A stretch of 64,000 nucleotides of DNA from CAVUNY01 sp963843535 (GTDB lineage: Bacteria > Chloroflexota > Anaerolineae > Anaerolineales > Anaerolineaceae): positions 1 to 64,000 of the forward strand of contig CAWJKU010000002.1 of the NCBI GenBank assembly GCA_963843535.1, written 5' to 3'. How positions within the stretch are numbered: the stretch's first letter is position 1; every line of letters starts with the position of its first letter. The notes below the pieces were generated by a model. The model was not told where the DNA came from, did not search any database, and saw nothing but the letters and a program-made list of their open reading frames with translations. Position numbers and translations under genes: made by a program. Of the stretch, positions 17,620-26,981 are shown piece after piece.

Positions 17620-19932
17620 TTAAAGAATCAATAATCTCAGGTCAATCTTCTGGCAGTATGCCCGGAAGGCGGCGGTTTCTTGCAGCAGGTAGGCGATATC
17701 CTTATCCAGCTGGTCTGCCAGATCCGGCAGGCTCTTTCCACCGGTAGATAATTGCAGCAGATTTTCTTTCGTTTCAACGGTTATATACCCGCGAGCCTCC
17801 AGCCAGGCGATACCCGCCCTGATGTTTTTTTCGCGTTGAGCCATAGCGGCGGCCAGTTCCGGCATCGCTGCCTGGCCCTGGCGCGATTTTATGGCATATC
17901 TTACTAAACCTGTCAGACGGGTGAGAAATGGGGTGACCTGATCGGTCCCCGGATTCACCCCAAACCAGATGACCTGTTGCGGGGCGACAGTATCCAGGAT
18001 TACTTGCAGCTCATCCCGACCGGGAGGAGCTGACCAGACCACCAGGTTTTTGGCTGGAAAAAGATGGTTGCGATCTACCGCAATATTACGGAATGGGTTT
18101 TCTCCCTCGGCAAAAACGAGGGTATCGGGTTCAATCAACCAGGGAGCAATCTCTTTACCAGGGTCGATCTCATGTCGATGGTCTAAAATATGCTGAACCA
18201 TGCGCTGTTTGCGCAGCGGGATGCTCTCTGGAATGGCGCGAAAATCGGCCCATTCCACCTGAACGGAACGCTGACCACGGTAATTACTGGCGCGCACTGA
18301 ATAGGCCATGTCAAACCGGCCTTCTGGCAATGGCAGGCCTGCGCCTTGCCACCAGGTCACTTTTTGGACCGTGCCGTTTGAATCCTCGACGATCAGCTGT
18401 AAGTGCTCGCCATTTTTTCCGAATTGAGCCTGGCTTTGCAGCGCCAGATTCCGCGTAGCCAATGTCAATGGCGGGTTGCCAGGTCCAAATGGAGCCAGGC
18501 GGTCCAGCGATTCAACCATTTCAATGGACAGTTTATTCAATGGTACAAAAGCATCAATCACAAGTTTGGCGGACGGGTACTGCTCCTGGGATTGCTGAAG
18601 CTCGACGGCATGGTTAATCAGATGGCGGAATTCAGCTATGTGCCCTGCTTCGAGTGACAATCCGGCTGCCATGGGATGCCCACCATAGCTGTTGAGCAGA
18701 TGATGTGCCGTGGCAATGGCCTGGGTAATATTAACGCCTTCAATCGAACGGGCTGAACCGCGGGCAAGTTCCCCGGGAGGGGTGGTGAGCAAGATTACCG
18801 GTTTACGATAAAGCTCGGTTAAGCGGCTGGCCACGATCCCCAATACCCCTCCCGGCCAGGCCGCATGCCCAATCAGGATCACTGGCTGATCAAGGAGCGC
18901 GCGGTCTCGCTCAAGCTGTGCCAGGGTAGCCTGAAAAACCTGGTCGCAGAGCAGTTTTCTGCGCGCATTAAGCGCTTCGAGACGCGCAGCCATGGGGCGA
19001 ACATCTGCCAACGAGCGGGCCAGGAGGAATGGCACAGCCGGATTGGCATCATCCAGACGACCAAGGGCGTTCAATCGCGGGGCGAGGATGAAAGATATTT
19101 GCTCTTCCGTAATTTGCCCTGGGAAAACCTCGCTCAGCTCAAGGATGGCCTCCACCGCAGGGCGAGGAGTATTCCGCAGCCGCTCCAACCCGCGCTGTAC
19201 CAGGAAGCGGTTGTCGCCGGTCAATAATGCCAGGTCGGCCACCGTACCCAACGCGACCAGGTCCAATAATTCCTCGGCCCATTCGGCATGGTTGGCGCGT
19301 GAAAACAGTTCCTCGGCCAGTTTGTAGGCACAACCAACCCCGCATAAGGGTGATAATGGCTCGTCTGGTGGCAGGCGTTGCGAATTGATGACTGCCACGG
19401 CTTCGGGTAAAGTGTCAGGCAGGCTGTGATGGTCCGTGATGACGAAATCAATGCCTCGTCCTCGCGCCAGTCTTACTGCCTCATGGGCAGAAATACCCGT
19501 GTCGCAGGTCAATACGAGATCAACGCCAGATTCAAGGAAAGTTTTCAGCGCGGGAAGCGCCACGCCGTGCGAATCACGTTCGCGGACCGGGATGAAATAT
19601 TTTACATATGCGCCCAGGGACTGCAGGGCCTGCACCAGCAAGGCGGTGGCAGTTTGACCATCGACGTCGAAATCGCCCCATACGCCGATCGTCTCATCGA
19701 ATTTAATGGCTTTTTCGAGACGGTCGGCGGCTTTACCTAAATCGGGAAGCGCGGTGGGATTGGCTGGGGTGTACAGGCTCGGATCGAGAAATTCGCGCAG
19801 ACGCTGCCCGTCCGAAAATCCCCGGCGGACCAATGCCTCTGCTAAAAAATGCGGCTCTCCAACCTGTTCGAAGATTGTCTCGGGGACAACGACTTCGGGC
19901 GGTTCTACCCAATGGTTAACGTCATCGTTCAA
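17620..19932 (-). CDS. recJ: Single-stranded-DNA-specific exonuclease RecJ
   Basis: 5'-3' exonuclease acting on single-stranded DNA in recombination and repair. Catalytic DHH-family motifs GDFDVDG (about residue 86), TCDTGISAH and VITDHHSLPD, and the DHHA1 motif GGHPMAAGLSL, are intact; an OB-like domain follows (about 450-560). 770 residues, longer than the usual 560-600 because of an extra C-terminal helical domain (LTRLTGLVRYAI, winged-helix-like by eye). The start is TTG 19932, overlapping the nuclease stop (TTGA), so it is translationally coupled to the three upstream helicase/nuclease genes. Confidence 0.93.
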   Translation of the reverse strand: MNDDVNHWVEPPEVVVPETIFEQVGEPHFLAEALVRRGFSDGQRLREFLDPSLYTPANPTALPDLGKAADRLEKAIKFDETIGVWGDFDVDGQTATALLVQALQSLGAYVKYFIPVRERDSHGVALPALKTFLESGVDLVLTCDTGISAHEAVRLARGRGIDFVITDHHSLPDTLPEAVAVINSQRLPPDEPLSPLCGVGCAYKLAEELFSRANHAEWAEELLDLVALGTVADLALLTGDNRFLVQRGLERLRNTPRPAVEAILELSEVFPGQITEEQISFILAPRLNALGRLDDANPAVPFLLARSLADVRPMAARLEALNARRKLLCDQVFQATLAQLERDRALLDQPVILIGHAAWPGGVLGIVASRLTELYRKPVILLTTPPGELARGSARSIEGVNITQAIATAHHLLNSYGGHPMAAGLSLEAGHIAEFRHLINHAVELQQSQEQYPSAKLVIDAFVPLNKLSIEMVESLDRLAPFGPGNPPLTLATRNLALQSQAQFGKNGEHLQLIVEDSNGTVQKVTWWQGAGLPLPEGRFDMAYSVRASNYRGQRSVQVEWADFRAIPESIPLRKQRMVQHILDHRHEIDPGKEIAPWLIEPDTLVFAEGENPFRNIAVDRNHLFPAKNLVVWSAPPGRDELQVILDTVAPQQVIWFGVNPGTDQVTPFLTRLTGLVRYAIKSRQGQAAMPELAAAMAQREKNIRAGIAWLEARGYITVETKENLLQLSTGGKSLPDLADQLDKDIAYLLQETAAFRAYCQKIDLRLLIL

Positions 19933-20759
19933 AATTCGATTTCTCCGATCTGATCGAAAGGCAGCTCCAGGTCCATCGGCGCATCATCATTCGCCCGGTC
20001 ATCTTCCCATTGACCGGCTTGTTTTCCCCGATCACACAAAGAACGGTAAACACAGTAAGTGCATTTCTTTTCGTCCAGGGTAAGAGGAAACTGCCCGGCG
20101 GGACGTGAGGAAATATCTTTTACCAAAGCATTCAGATATTCACCATCAGAGCGAAGCATTTTTTCAGAGTATTGAATGTGAACCGGTTGGTCGGGTTGGC
20201 TGGTAAACCAGTAAATCAGTTCAACCTGTTCCGGTTTTAACGCCTGGCCTCCAGCGATGGATTGACCGGCGGTTACTAATAAAAATGGGTATACCCGGGT
20301 TTGCAGCCGTTCTGCCAGGTATTTCCTGGGTAGCGGCTTGCTGGAAGTTTTCCAGTCGACAATGACGGCTCGTTTTCCCGGATCGATTGCCAGGAGATCG
20401 TATTTTGCCGCCAGGCGGTACCCGGCGAATGGCGCGGTCAACAAATATTCGGATCTGCGATCAGCGGGCAGTTCATTGAGAATCGGCGATGCCTGGTATT
20501 CTGCCCACCATGACGCCAGTTCATCATCATCAACCTGGTTGGAAACCAGTTCTTCCGGCAAGCCCAGGTGAGATTGGTGGACCATTTCATGGAAACGGCG
20601 GCCCAATTCGGAGCGGCGTTCCATTTCTAAAACAGGCTCGCTCTGCAAGGCAGGCCATTTAAGGTTTTGTAAATAACGCAGTTCAAACCGGCGAGGACAA
20701 TCCACATAATCCTGCAAATTATGCTGGCTGAATTGAAAATCCTGAGGAAAACCGTTCAT
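19929..20759 (-). CDS. Stand-alone RecB-family PD-(D/E)XK nuclease with Fe-S cysteines
   Basis: 276-residue nuclease of the RecB/Cas4/AddB type. Core motifs: AKYDLLAID followed by VDWKTS (the D...D-x-K set). Cysteines fit an iron-sulfur staple as in AddB and Cas4: one at residue 21 (DCPRRF) and three near the end (CTYCVYRSLC, about 233-242). ATG 20759 overlaps the helicase stop as ATGA; a longer frame from 20774 is possible. In AddAB and AdnAB this domain is fused to a helicase; here it is a separate protein between a UvrD-type helicase and RecJ. Cas4 itself is unlikely: no CRISPR genes are present. Confidence 0.88.
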   Translation of the reverse strand: MNGFPQDFQFSQHNLQDYVDCPRRFELRYLQNLKWPALQSEPVLEMERRSELGRRFHEMVHQSHLGLPEELVSNQVDDDELASWWAEYQASPILNELPADRRSEYLLTAPFAGYRLAAKYDLLAIDPGKRAVIVDWKTSSKPLPRKYLAERLQTRVYPFLLVTAGQSIAGGQALKPEQVELIYWFTSQPDQPVHIQYSEKMLRSDGEYLNALVKDISSRPAGQFPLTLDEKKCTYCVYRSLCDRGKQAGQWEDDRANDDAPMDLELPFDQIGEIEF

Positions 20760-22999
20760 TGTGTCTCTTCCCAATAGCGAGTCAACTCAAGCAATGGAAT
20801 CGCGGCGATACAATCTCCGCGGCGCCCTGTGTTCCAGGTAATGGTCAATTCTCGGCGGGCGCGGGTAATGCCCACATATAAAACCCGCAGCCGCTCGGCG
20901 GCATAATCCACACGAGCTTCACGCGTGGCGACCCCTTCTTCCAATCCAACGATTGCCAGATCGCCTGCGATCAGCCCGCGCAGCTGGGATAATGTTTCTG
21001 CTTCAAGATTAAGCTGGTTGCGAATGAACCATTTCTCAGAAAAATAGGTATCGTAAGGTTCGAGCGACGGGAAATCGTAATTATTGACCGACATCAGGTA
21101 TACCCGGTCCCATTCCAGTCCCTTTGCTTTATGGATCGTGGCGACGATTACTTTTCCGCGGTGCTGGTCTGGATCGAAGCCGGTATCTTCCTCGGAAAAT
21201 CCAAGAAATTTACGCTCATTCCGGGCCACGGCAGCCAATTCCTCGCTAAATTCCGGCAAGCGCCAATCGGGATGATTTTGAGAAAATCCTTCCAGGACAA
21301 GGGCCAGTTTATGGGAGAGCGCCAGATCTGCGGGTTGGTTGAAGATATCCTCAGTAATCGTTAAAATGAGCTGGTCAATCGGCAGAATCGTTGCTTTTTG
21401 CCATTGTGTGATCAAACCAAAAAAGAATTCAAGCTCCTGGTGAACCGCCTGGGGAATTTCCTCTGCCAATAATTCTTTCAGCCAATCATTTTCCGGTGTT
21501 GGGGCTAGGTAATCCTCAAGGCGAGCACAACGCTGGATCAATTTCGCGGCAGCTTGAATGACCGGCGCAGCCTTGCTGTCTTGAAGCTGCTCACGACGCA
21601 GCGCGCGATATGCCGTCAGCAATTTTGGCGTCGAAGCAGGATCAGCCAGAAAGCGTAATATCGCAGAAAAGAGATCTGCCGTCTGCCTGGTGGATATAGA
21701 TGACCTTAACAGCTCAAGGGGTTCAATTCCGGCATTTTTTAGGGCGTCGACCACATCTGCTCCGCGTTCGTTGCGCGGGGTTAAAACGGCGATGGTCTGG
21801 TCCGAGTGATCAGGCAGCCAGTTTTTTATCGACTTAACCACTGCAGCCACTTCATCATCTGGTGAGAACTTTATCCGTGAAAGGTAGATCCCCTTGGGGT
21901 TGTCAGGTGGATTTGGCTGAGGATCATTTCTCGGAGAAGGTTCAATAATCGAGTGAAACAAAGCGTCGCGCAGCTCATCCGCCGGGTGCTCCGTCCGAGC
22001 CCATTCAACAAGGTAATTTGCGAGGCTGATTATCGATTGAGTCGACCGGCCTGAATTTGGCAAAACCGTCTGTTTGACTTCAGGATTCTGCACGAAATTG
22101 ATTAAATAATGGGGGTCGGCGGTCGTGAATGTCTCAAATATCGCCTGGTTAGGATCTCCAACCCGAACCCAGTTCCCCTGGCTGCCAGCCAGGAGGGCAA
22201 GGATTTCTTCCTGCAGGCGGCTCGAATCCTGGGCTTCATCTTCCATTATATAAGGCCAGCGATACCGCAACCGGTTAAGAAATTCTACATCAGTTTGCAA
22301 GGCGACCAGGGCCAGGCGGATCAGGTCGTCAAAATCGACCGCGCTGCGGTATGAGAGGGCGCGCTGATAATCGCTGAAAATGTCGCAGCCCATTTGGAGC
22401 AGCAAAGGGGGATTCTTCAAACTGGCCAATTTGAGATTCAATTCGGCAGGCGTAGTTTGCTGATCCTTGGCGATGCGGATAAAAGCGCCGGCAATGGTTG
22501 CCGCTAATTCAGGAAATCTCCCCCGAGCCTGGCTTAACTGCGAAGTAGAAATGTCTGGATTTAAATATTCATCAAAGAATTTTGGGTGAGACTTCAGCCA
22601 ATTTGAGGATGCATCGTTCAGAATCTGGTTTACATCGCGTTCATCCAGGATTTGATAACGGTCAGAGAGGCCAGCTAAATCTGGTCGCTCCCGTAAAATG
22701 TCGTTGGCCAGACCGTGCAGCGTGCGCACCCGGTATCCGATGTTTGGGAGCAATCCCTCACCTTCGATGAACCAGTCGATACGCTGTGAAAAATTGTTGA
22801 CGGCGGAATTTACCAGGGTCACCACCAGCACTTCCTGATCTGGGGCGAGGCGTTCTTCAACAAGAAGCTTTGCCGCCAGCGCAGAAAGGGTGTGAGTTTT
22901 CCCACTACCTGGGACTGCCGAGATGCCCATCCATCCCTGGGTGTATTTCAGGATTTCCACCTGGGCTGGGCGCGGATCAAGCCTGGCCAGCATAGCCAC
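20756..22999 (-). CDS. UvrD/PcrA-family ATP-dependent DNA helicase
   Basis: Superfamily 1A helicase. Motif I AVPGSGKTHTL (residues about 28-38), motif Ia region VVTLVNSAVNNF, motif II MEDEAQDSS (about 250), motif V TIHKAKGLEWD and motif VI RVLYVGITRARREL are visible. 747 residues without a C-terminal nuclease domain, which is supplied by the next gene. Start 22999 overlaps the end of the upstream AddB-like gene by 23 bp; a second ATG lies two codons in. Position and partners suggest it is the motor of an AddAB/AdnAB-like end-processing complex rather than a lone UvrD. Confidence 0.9.
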   Translation of the reverse strand: MAMLARLDPRPAQVEILKYTQGWMGISAVPGSGKTHTLSALAAKLLVEERLAPDQEVLVVTLVNSAVNNFSQRIDWFIEGEGLLPNIGYRVRTLHGLANDILRERPDLAGLSDRYQILDERDVNQILNDASSNWLKSHPKFFDEYLNPDISTSQLSQARGRFPELAATIAGAFIRIAKDQQTTPAELNLKLASLKNPPLLLQMGCDIFSDYQRALSYRSAVDFDDLIRLALVALQTDVEFLNRLRYRWPYIMEDEAQDSSRLQEEILALLAGSQGNWVRVGDPNQAIFETFTTADPHYLINFVQNPEVKQTVLPNSGRSTQSIISLANYLVEWARTEHPADELRDALFHSIIEPSPRNDPQPNPPDNPKGIYLSRIKFSPDDEVAAVVKSIKNWLPDHSDQTIAVLTPRNERGADVVDALKNAGIEPLELLRSSISTRQTADLFSAILRFLADPASTPKLLTAYRALRREQLQDSKAAPVIQAAAKLIQRCARLEDYLAPTPENDWLKELLAEEIPQAVHQELEFFFGLITQWQKATILPIDQLILTITEDIFNQPADLALSHKLALVLEGFSQNHPDWRLPEFSEELAAVARNERKFLGFSEEDTGFDPDQHRGKVIVATIHKAKGLEWDRVYLMSVNNYDFPSLEPYDTYFSEKWFIRNQLNLEAETLSQLRGLIAGDLAIVGLEEGVATREARVDYAAERLRVLYVGITRARRELTITWNTGRRGDCIAAIPLLELTRYWEETQ

Positions 23000-25097
23000 C
23001 TCCCTGGTTTGCGCTGCGCCGCAATATCGTTTGAATCACCTGAAGCAATGGACCACGTGGTTCTTCACCACGCTCGTTCATCCCCGAGGCGCACAAGAAT
23101 ATTTTCTCGCTGCATCGATTGAGCAATCCTGAAATCAAACGCTCTAAAGACTGCTGGTTCGCAGCGAATTCATCCGCATCCGTCCACTGCCGGCCGCCAG
23201 GCCAATGCCGGCTAAGCACCACAGGATGGGTGAGCGGCTGGTATAAACGTTCCCACCAGCCCATGCTGCCGACATCCAGCCAGAATTGGTAGCTTACCGG
23301 TTGGTTAGACATAAGGAAAGTATACGCAGGAGCAATAAAGACCGCATCCTCGGTTCTATCTTGCCAGGGTTGGAGATATTGAGCCGCGATCACTCCTTCG
23401 AGCACCATTTGTATATATTCCTGTCCGGTGGATTGGCTTTCGCCTTCCGTAATGCCGGATGTGGCCCAGCGAAATTTCTGCACGGATTCGATTAATTGGG
23501 CCGCCACTCCCGCGCTGTCGAAATTCAAATGGAATCCAAAACCTGGTTGGGACAGCACCTCACCGAATAAACGACTGAGAAAAATATCCAGCTCAACAGG
23601 TTCGCCCTGGCGGTAATTGTCTAACCAGGCATGCAGCTCTTCATATCTCTGACCGAGCAGATAGGTGATACGCTGCTGGGTTTCAGGACGGATCCTGGCA
23701 AATGGGACAAGCCCTTCTTGTTGATGGTTCGGACGGAAGACGATGCGCGCCAATATATCGGCCCGGGTCAGATCCAACCCTGCGATTGCCTGCATGAACG
23801 CCATGCGCACATCGAAATGGGTAACTGGTAATTTCCATTGCGGGTGTGCCAGACTGGCGAATGTTAGCAGGCAGTGGGTCGCGGGTTCTTCGCGTAAACT
23901 GCGTGAAGGACGATGCGAGCGAGTAGCAATACCGGCACGTGTAAGCCGTTCCATGAGTGAAAAACGCAGCGAATCCGATAGGAACGGTGAAAGGATCGCG
24001 ATTTCGCCTGGAGGGACCTTTTTTTCATTGACCAGCAAAACGACCTGGTTTGTTATCCAATCCAACAGCTCGGGGTGCAGTTTGTGATGGGTTATGTGAT
24101 ATGCATTTTCGATGATGCGCGGGAGAATCGCATCTGGCTGGCGATGAATGGCTGCGCTGAACGTTTGGCGCAGCGCATTAATCTCTGGAGACACTACCCA
24201 GCTCTCAGGGAAATGGATCACCCGGTTGCAACCATCTTGCAATGCCCATCCACTTTCAGCATCCGCCCCTAAAAATGAGCGGTATCCCCCCTCGGTATCA
24301 TAGATTAACAATGCCGAGTCGAAATCTGGCAGCCATTCACGGATTAAATCATGAACTGCTGGCACATCCTCATCGACATTTTCAAAAATCAGGTGGCGAT
24401 AAGCGGAGGTGAGATACTTTCGACACAAATTTGAAGGCCATAAATATCGGAGGAATATTTCTAGCTGAAGTGAAAAATCCAGCAAGTTGTTTTCAAAGCA
24501 ATAAGCCCTAAAGCGGTTCGCACAATCCTGTGCATCGGCATAGGCACGGGTTTGTTCTGGTTTACCGATCCAGGCCGAAGATAGCTTCTCACCGATGCTC
24601 GCAGCGTCAAAACCAACTGCGGCTGCTTTATTCAAATTATCAAGGATCTGGCTGAACAAGCGGTTGTTGTCGAGATGAATGGTCTCAAAGTAACCTTGCG
24701 CCAGGAGGGGTTTTACCAGGCGAGCCATAAAATACTGAGCAGTTTCCAGGGTGAGGTAAGAAGGCGGCTGAGTCGCTTTTTTAAAACCTGCCTGGCTCGC
24801 GACCAAAGGCCAGAAAAGGGCGATCATGCGTTGGGCCAGACCCCCCAGCGTGACCACGTCCACATTACCCCCTGCTGGAAATTCAGTAGATCGCAGCAAA
24901 TCATAATAGGGGCGCGCCAGTGTTCGCTGGGGAACCAGCACCAGGATCCGTTCGGCAGGCACTCCCCGGTTCACAAGATTCAGAATACGCAAGACACCGG
25001 CGGTTGTCTTCCCACTGCCTGCCGGCCCAAAAAGAAACGTTTTCTCATCTGGCGCACTATTGACTACTAATTCTTGTTCGGGCGATAAAGATACCAG
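22977..25097 (-). CDS. AddB/UvrD-like ATPase, apparent CTG start
   Basis: About 706 residues, the first gene of a repair operon. The frame open from 24992 lacks the P-loop; extending it upstream without a stop adds FLFGPAGSGKTTAGV, a good Walker A. No ATG, GTG or TTG occurs in that extension. The best start is CTG 25097, exactly 7 nt after a perfect AGGAGG (25110-25105). After the P-loop come ILVLVPQRTLARPYYDLL (motif-Ia-like) and HLIFENVDEDVPAVHDL (motif-II-like). Later helicase motifs are weak, as in AddB. No nuclease domain or Fe-S cysteines at its C-terminus. Probably the second large subunit, structural or motor, beside the UvrD-like protein. Family assignment inferred. Confidence 0.75.
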   Translation of the reverse strand: MVSLSPEQELVVNSAPDEKTFLFGPAGSGKTTAGVLRILNLVNRGVPAERILVLVPQRTLARPYYDLLRSTEFPAGGNVDVVTLGGLAQRMIALFWPLVASQAGFKKATQPPSYLTLETAQYFMARLVKPLLAQGYFETIHLDNNRLFSQILDNLNKAAAVGFDAASIGEKLSSAWIGKPEQTRAYADAQDCANRFRAYCFENNLLDFSLQLEIFLRYLWPSNLCRKYLTSAYRHLIFENVDEDVPAVHDLIREWLPDFDSALLIYDTEGGYRSFLGADAESGWALQDGCNRVIHFPESWVVSPEINALRQTFSAAIHRQPDAILPRIIENAYHITHHKLHPELLDWITNQVVLLVNEKKVPPGEIAILSPFLSDSLRFSLMERLTRAGIATRSHRPSRSLREEPATHCLLTFASLAHPQWKLPVTHFDVRMAFMQAIAGLDLTRADILARIVFRPNHQQEGLVPFARIRPETQQRITYLLGQRYEELHAWLDNYRQGEPVELDIFLSRLFGEVLSQPGFGFHLNFDSAGVAAQLIESVQKFRWATSGITEGESQSTGQEYIQMVLEGVIAAQYLQPWQDRTEDAVFIAPAYTFLMSNQPVSYQFWLDVGSMGWWERLYQPLTHPVVLSRHWPGGRQWTDADEFAANQQSLERLISGLLNRCSEKIFLCASGMNERGEEPRGPLLQVIQTILRRSANQGGGYAGQA

Positions 25098-25152
25098 ATT
25101 TATTCCTCCTGCTCATGAGAACTTCCAGTAATTAAATAATAGTTCACTTTTT

Positions 25153-25809
25153 CTATTTTATCTCAGGAGCAGATGGATTGGAAGTAAAATGATGGCGTAC
25201 TCGGGGCAACCAGTCAGATCGTTTGCTGGTGATCAACCGGCGGAATGCGGGCCAGCGCACCAGCAATAAAAATAATAAGACGGCGCCATATGCCAGGGGC
25301 TGGCGAATGTCGGCTTTTACCGCCCAGATATAATGGAATACCACAAGTATTCCTGTTGCATAAACCAATTTATGAAGGCGCTTCCAACGCTTGCCAAGCC
25401 TGCGCATCGAGCTTTTCGTGGATGTCAGCGCCAGTGGGATCAAAGTCAAAAGCGCGGCAGCACCGACAAAGATATACAGCTTGTTGTTCACATCCATCCA
25501 GATAAAAGTTATGTTACCAGCATAATCCCAGAAAAAGAATGTCAGGAAATGCAAGCAGGCATACATAAAGGCATACAATCCGAGTGCCCGGCGTACTTTG
25601 ATTGCCGGACGGAAGCCAAACAACGTATTCAATGGGGTACAGGATAATGAAATCATCAGCAGGTTGATGGCGATTAATCCGGTACGCTGTTCGATCGCCT
25701 GGATAGGGTTGGCTGTGAGATTGCCCTGTAAATAGTCGTAAATCAACACAGCCAACGGAATCCAGGATCCGATATGAACAAACCATTGAAAGTGAGACAA
25801 TTTGAGCAT
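25153..25809 (-). CDS. msrQ: MsrQ heme-binding membrane subunit of protein-methionine-sulfoxide reductase
   Basis: Polytopic inner-membrane b-type heme protein delivering electrons from the quinone pool to MsrP. Six hydrophobic helices with family segments RTGLIAINLLMISLSCTPLN, RRALGLYAFMYACLHF and WKRLHKLVYATGILVVFHY, whose histidines bind heme. 218 residues. ATG 25809 is 2 nt after the msrP stop; the longer frame from 25932 would add 41 residues inside msrP and is rejected. Forms an msrPQ operon. Confidence 0.93.
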   Translation of the reverse strand: MLKLSHFQWFVHIGSWIPLAVLIYDYLQGNLTANPIQAIEQRTGLIAINLLMISLSCTPLNTLFGFRPAIKVRRALGLYAFMYACLHFLTFFFWDYAGNITFIWMDVNNKLYIFVGAAALLTLIPLALTSTKSSMRRLGKRWKRLHKLVYATGILVVFHYIWAVKADIRQPLAYGAVLLFLLLVRWPAFRRLITSKRSDWLPRVRHHFTSNPSAPEIK

Positions 25810-25811
25810 GT

Positions 25812-26759
25812 TTAGAAGTTTTTTCTCAGGTCCATATCCTGATATAAACCAGCAACCTCTTCTCCGTAACCATTGAACTTCAAGGTTGCCACTCGCCCCC
25901 CTCCGATGCGCCTTTCTGTGGATTGCGACCATCTTGGGTGCGACACATCCGGGTTGACGTTTGCATAAAAACCGTACTCATTGGGCGACGCGGTCATCCA
26001 CAATGAAGTCGGCATATCGGTTACGAGTTCGATTTTGGCGATTGACTTTATGCTTTTGAATCCGTACTTCCAGGGAACGACCAACCGCAGCGGAGCCCCA
26101 TCCTGGTTGGGCAGCGGCTTGCCGTACAGGCCGGTCGCCAGAATGGCTAAATCATTCATCGCCTCATCGAGCCGTAACCCTTCCACATAAGGCCAGTCGA
26201 AATAATTATCTCTTTGCCCGGGAAACTGCTTTGGATCATAAAGGGTTTCAAAACGCACATATTTGGCTTCGGCTTTGGGTTCGACATCTTTGAGCAGTTT
26301 CGCGAGGGGAAAGCCCATCCAGGGGATGACCATTGACCAGGCCTCAACGCAGCGCAGTCGGTAAATGCGTTCTTCTTGATCATATTTTTTCAGCAGGTCC
26401 GCTGCATCCACAGTCATTGGTTTGTTTACCAGACCACCGATTTCCACCTGCCAGGGGGATGTAACCAATCCTTCGGCAAAAACTGCTGGCGACGATTTGT
26501 CCTGGCCGTACTCATAAAAGTTGTTGTAAGATGTTACATTTTCATACGAGGTTAACGGATTGCCCAGTTCGTCGGTCTCTGATGGTTCGGTTGGGGCTGT
26601 AGAATCCTGGGTGGGTCTGGCCGTGGCAGCGGGTGAAATGGCAGGTGCACAGGCTGCCAAGGCTGCCGCAGCGGCGGTAAAAACAGCGCCTTTCATGATC
26701 TGACGCCGGGTCAAATACAGATGTTCCGGGGTTATTTCTGATGACGGTATCTTTTTCAT
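25812..26759 (-). CDS. msrP: MsrP, molybdopterin-dependent protein-methionine-sulfoxide reductase
   Basis: Exported Mo-enzyme that repairs oxidised methionine in cell-envelope proteins (YedY family). The N-terminus has a twin-arginine signal TRRQIMKG (about residues 17-24), followed by an Ala-rich stretch and LAAC, a lipobox, so it is probably a Tat-exported lipoprotein. Oxidoreductase fold with Mo-ligating cysteine in YRLRCVEAW, and VPWKYGFKSIKSI near the C-terminus. 315 residues. Its cofactor would come from the moaC/moaDE genes at 9 kb. Transcribed with msrQ. Confidence 0.93.
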   Translation of the reverse strand: MKKIPSSEITPEHLYLTRRQIMKGAVFTAAAAALAACAPAISPAATARPTQDSTAPTEPSETDELGNPLTSYENVTSYNNFYEYGQDKSSPAVFAEGLVTSPWQVEIGGLVNKPMTVDAADLLKKYDQEERIYRLRCVEAWSMVIPWMGFPLAKLLKDVEPKAEAKYVRFETLYDPKQFPGQRDNYFDWPYVEGLRLDEAMNDLAILATGLYGKPLPNQDGAPLRLVVPWKYGFKSIKSIAKIELVTDMPTSLWMTASPNEYGFYANVNPDVSHPRWSQSTERRIGGGRVATLKFNGYGEEVAGLYQDMDLRKNF

Positions 26760-26874
26760 TCGCTAATCCTTTCAAACTTTACTTTCTTTACCTATATTAT
26801 TCTAATTGCTTATCATTAAAAGATAAATAATAACTTATTACAAAAAGGTTATATTTTCTCTTTTTGGGGGCGTT

Positions 26875-26894
26875 ACGTTAATAAACGTTAATAA
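26875..26894. repeat. Tandem 10-bp repeat upstream of msrP
   Basis: ACGTTAATAA occurs twice in tandem at 26875-26884 and 26885-26894 in AT-rich DNA, 116 bp upstream of msrP. The 10-bp period equals one helical turn, so it could be a protein-binding site. No known operator recognised. Confidence 0.4.
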
Positions 26895-26981
26895 TGTAAT
26901 TAATTGGGATGGGGGTGTTCTAATGATTATCCAAATAAGCCAACAATGGTTAGAAATCCACTATTTACCTTTATATGCGGT

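Noticed and set aside
19929..20759. Cas4
   Set aside because: Fe-S RecB-type nuclease, but its operon is helicases and RecJ and no CRISPR component is present.
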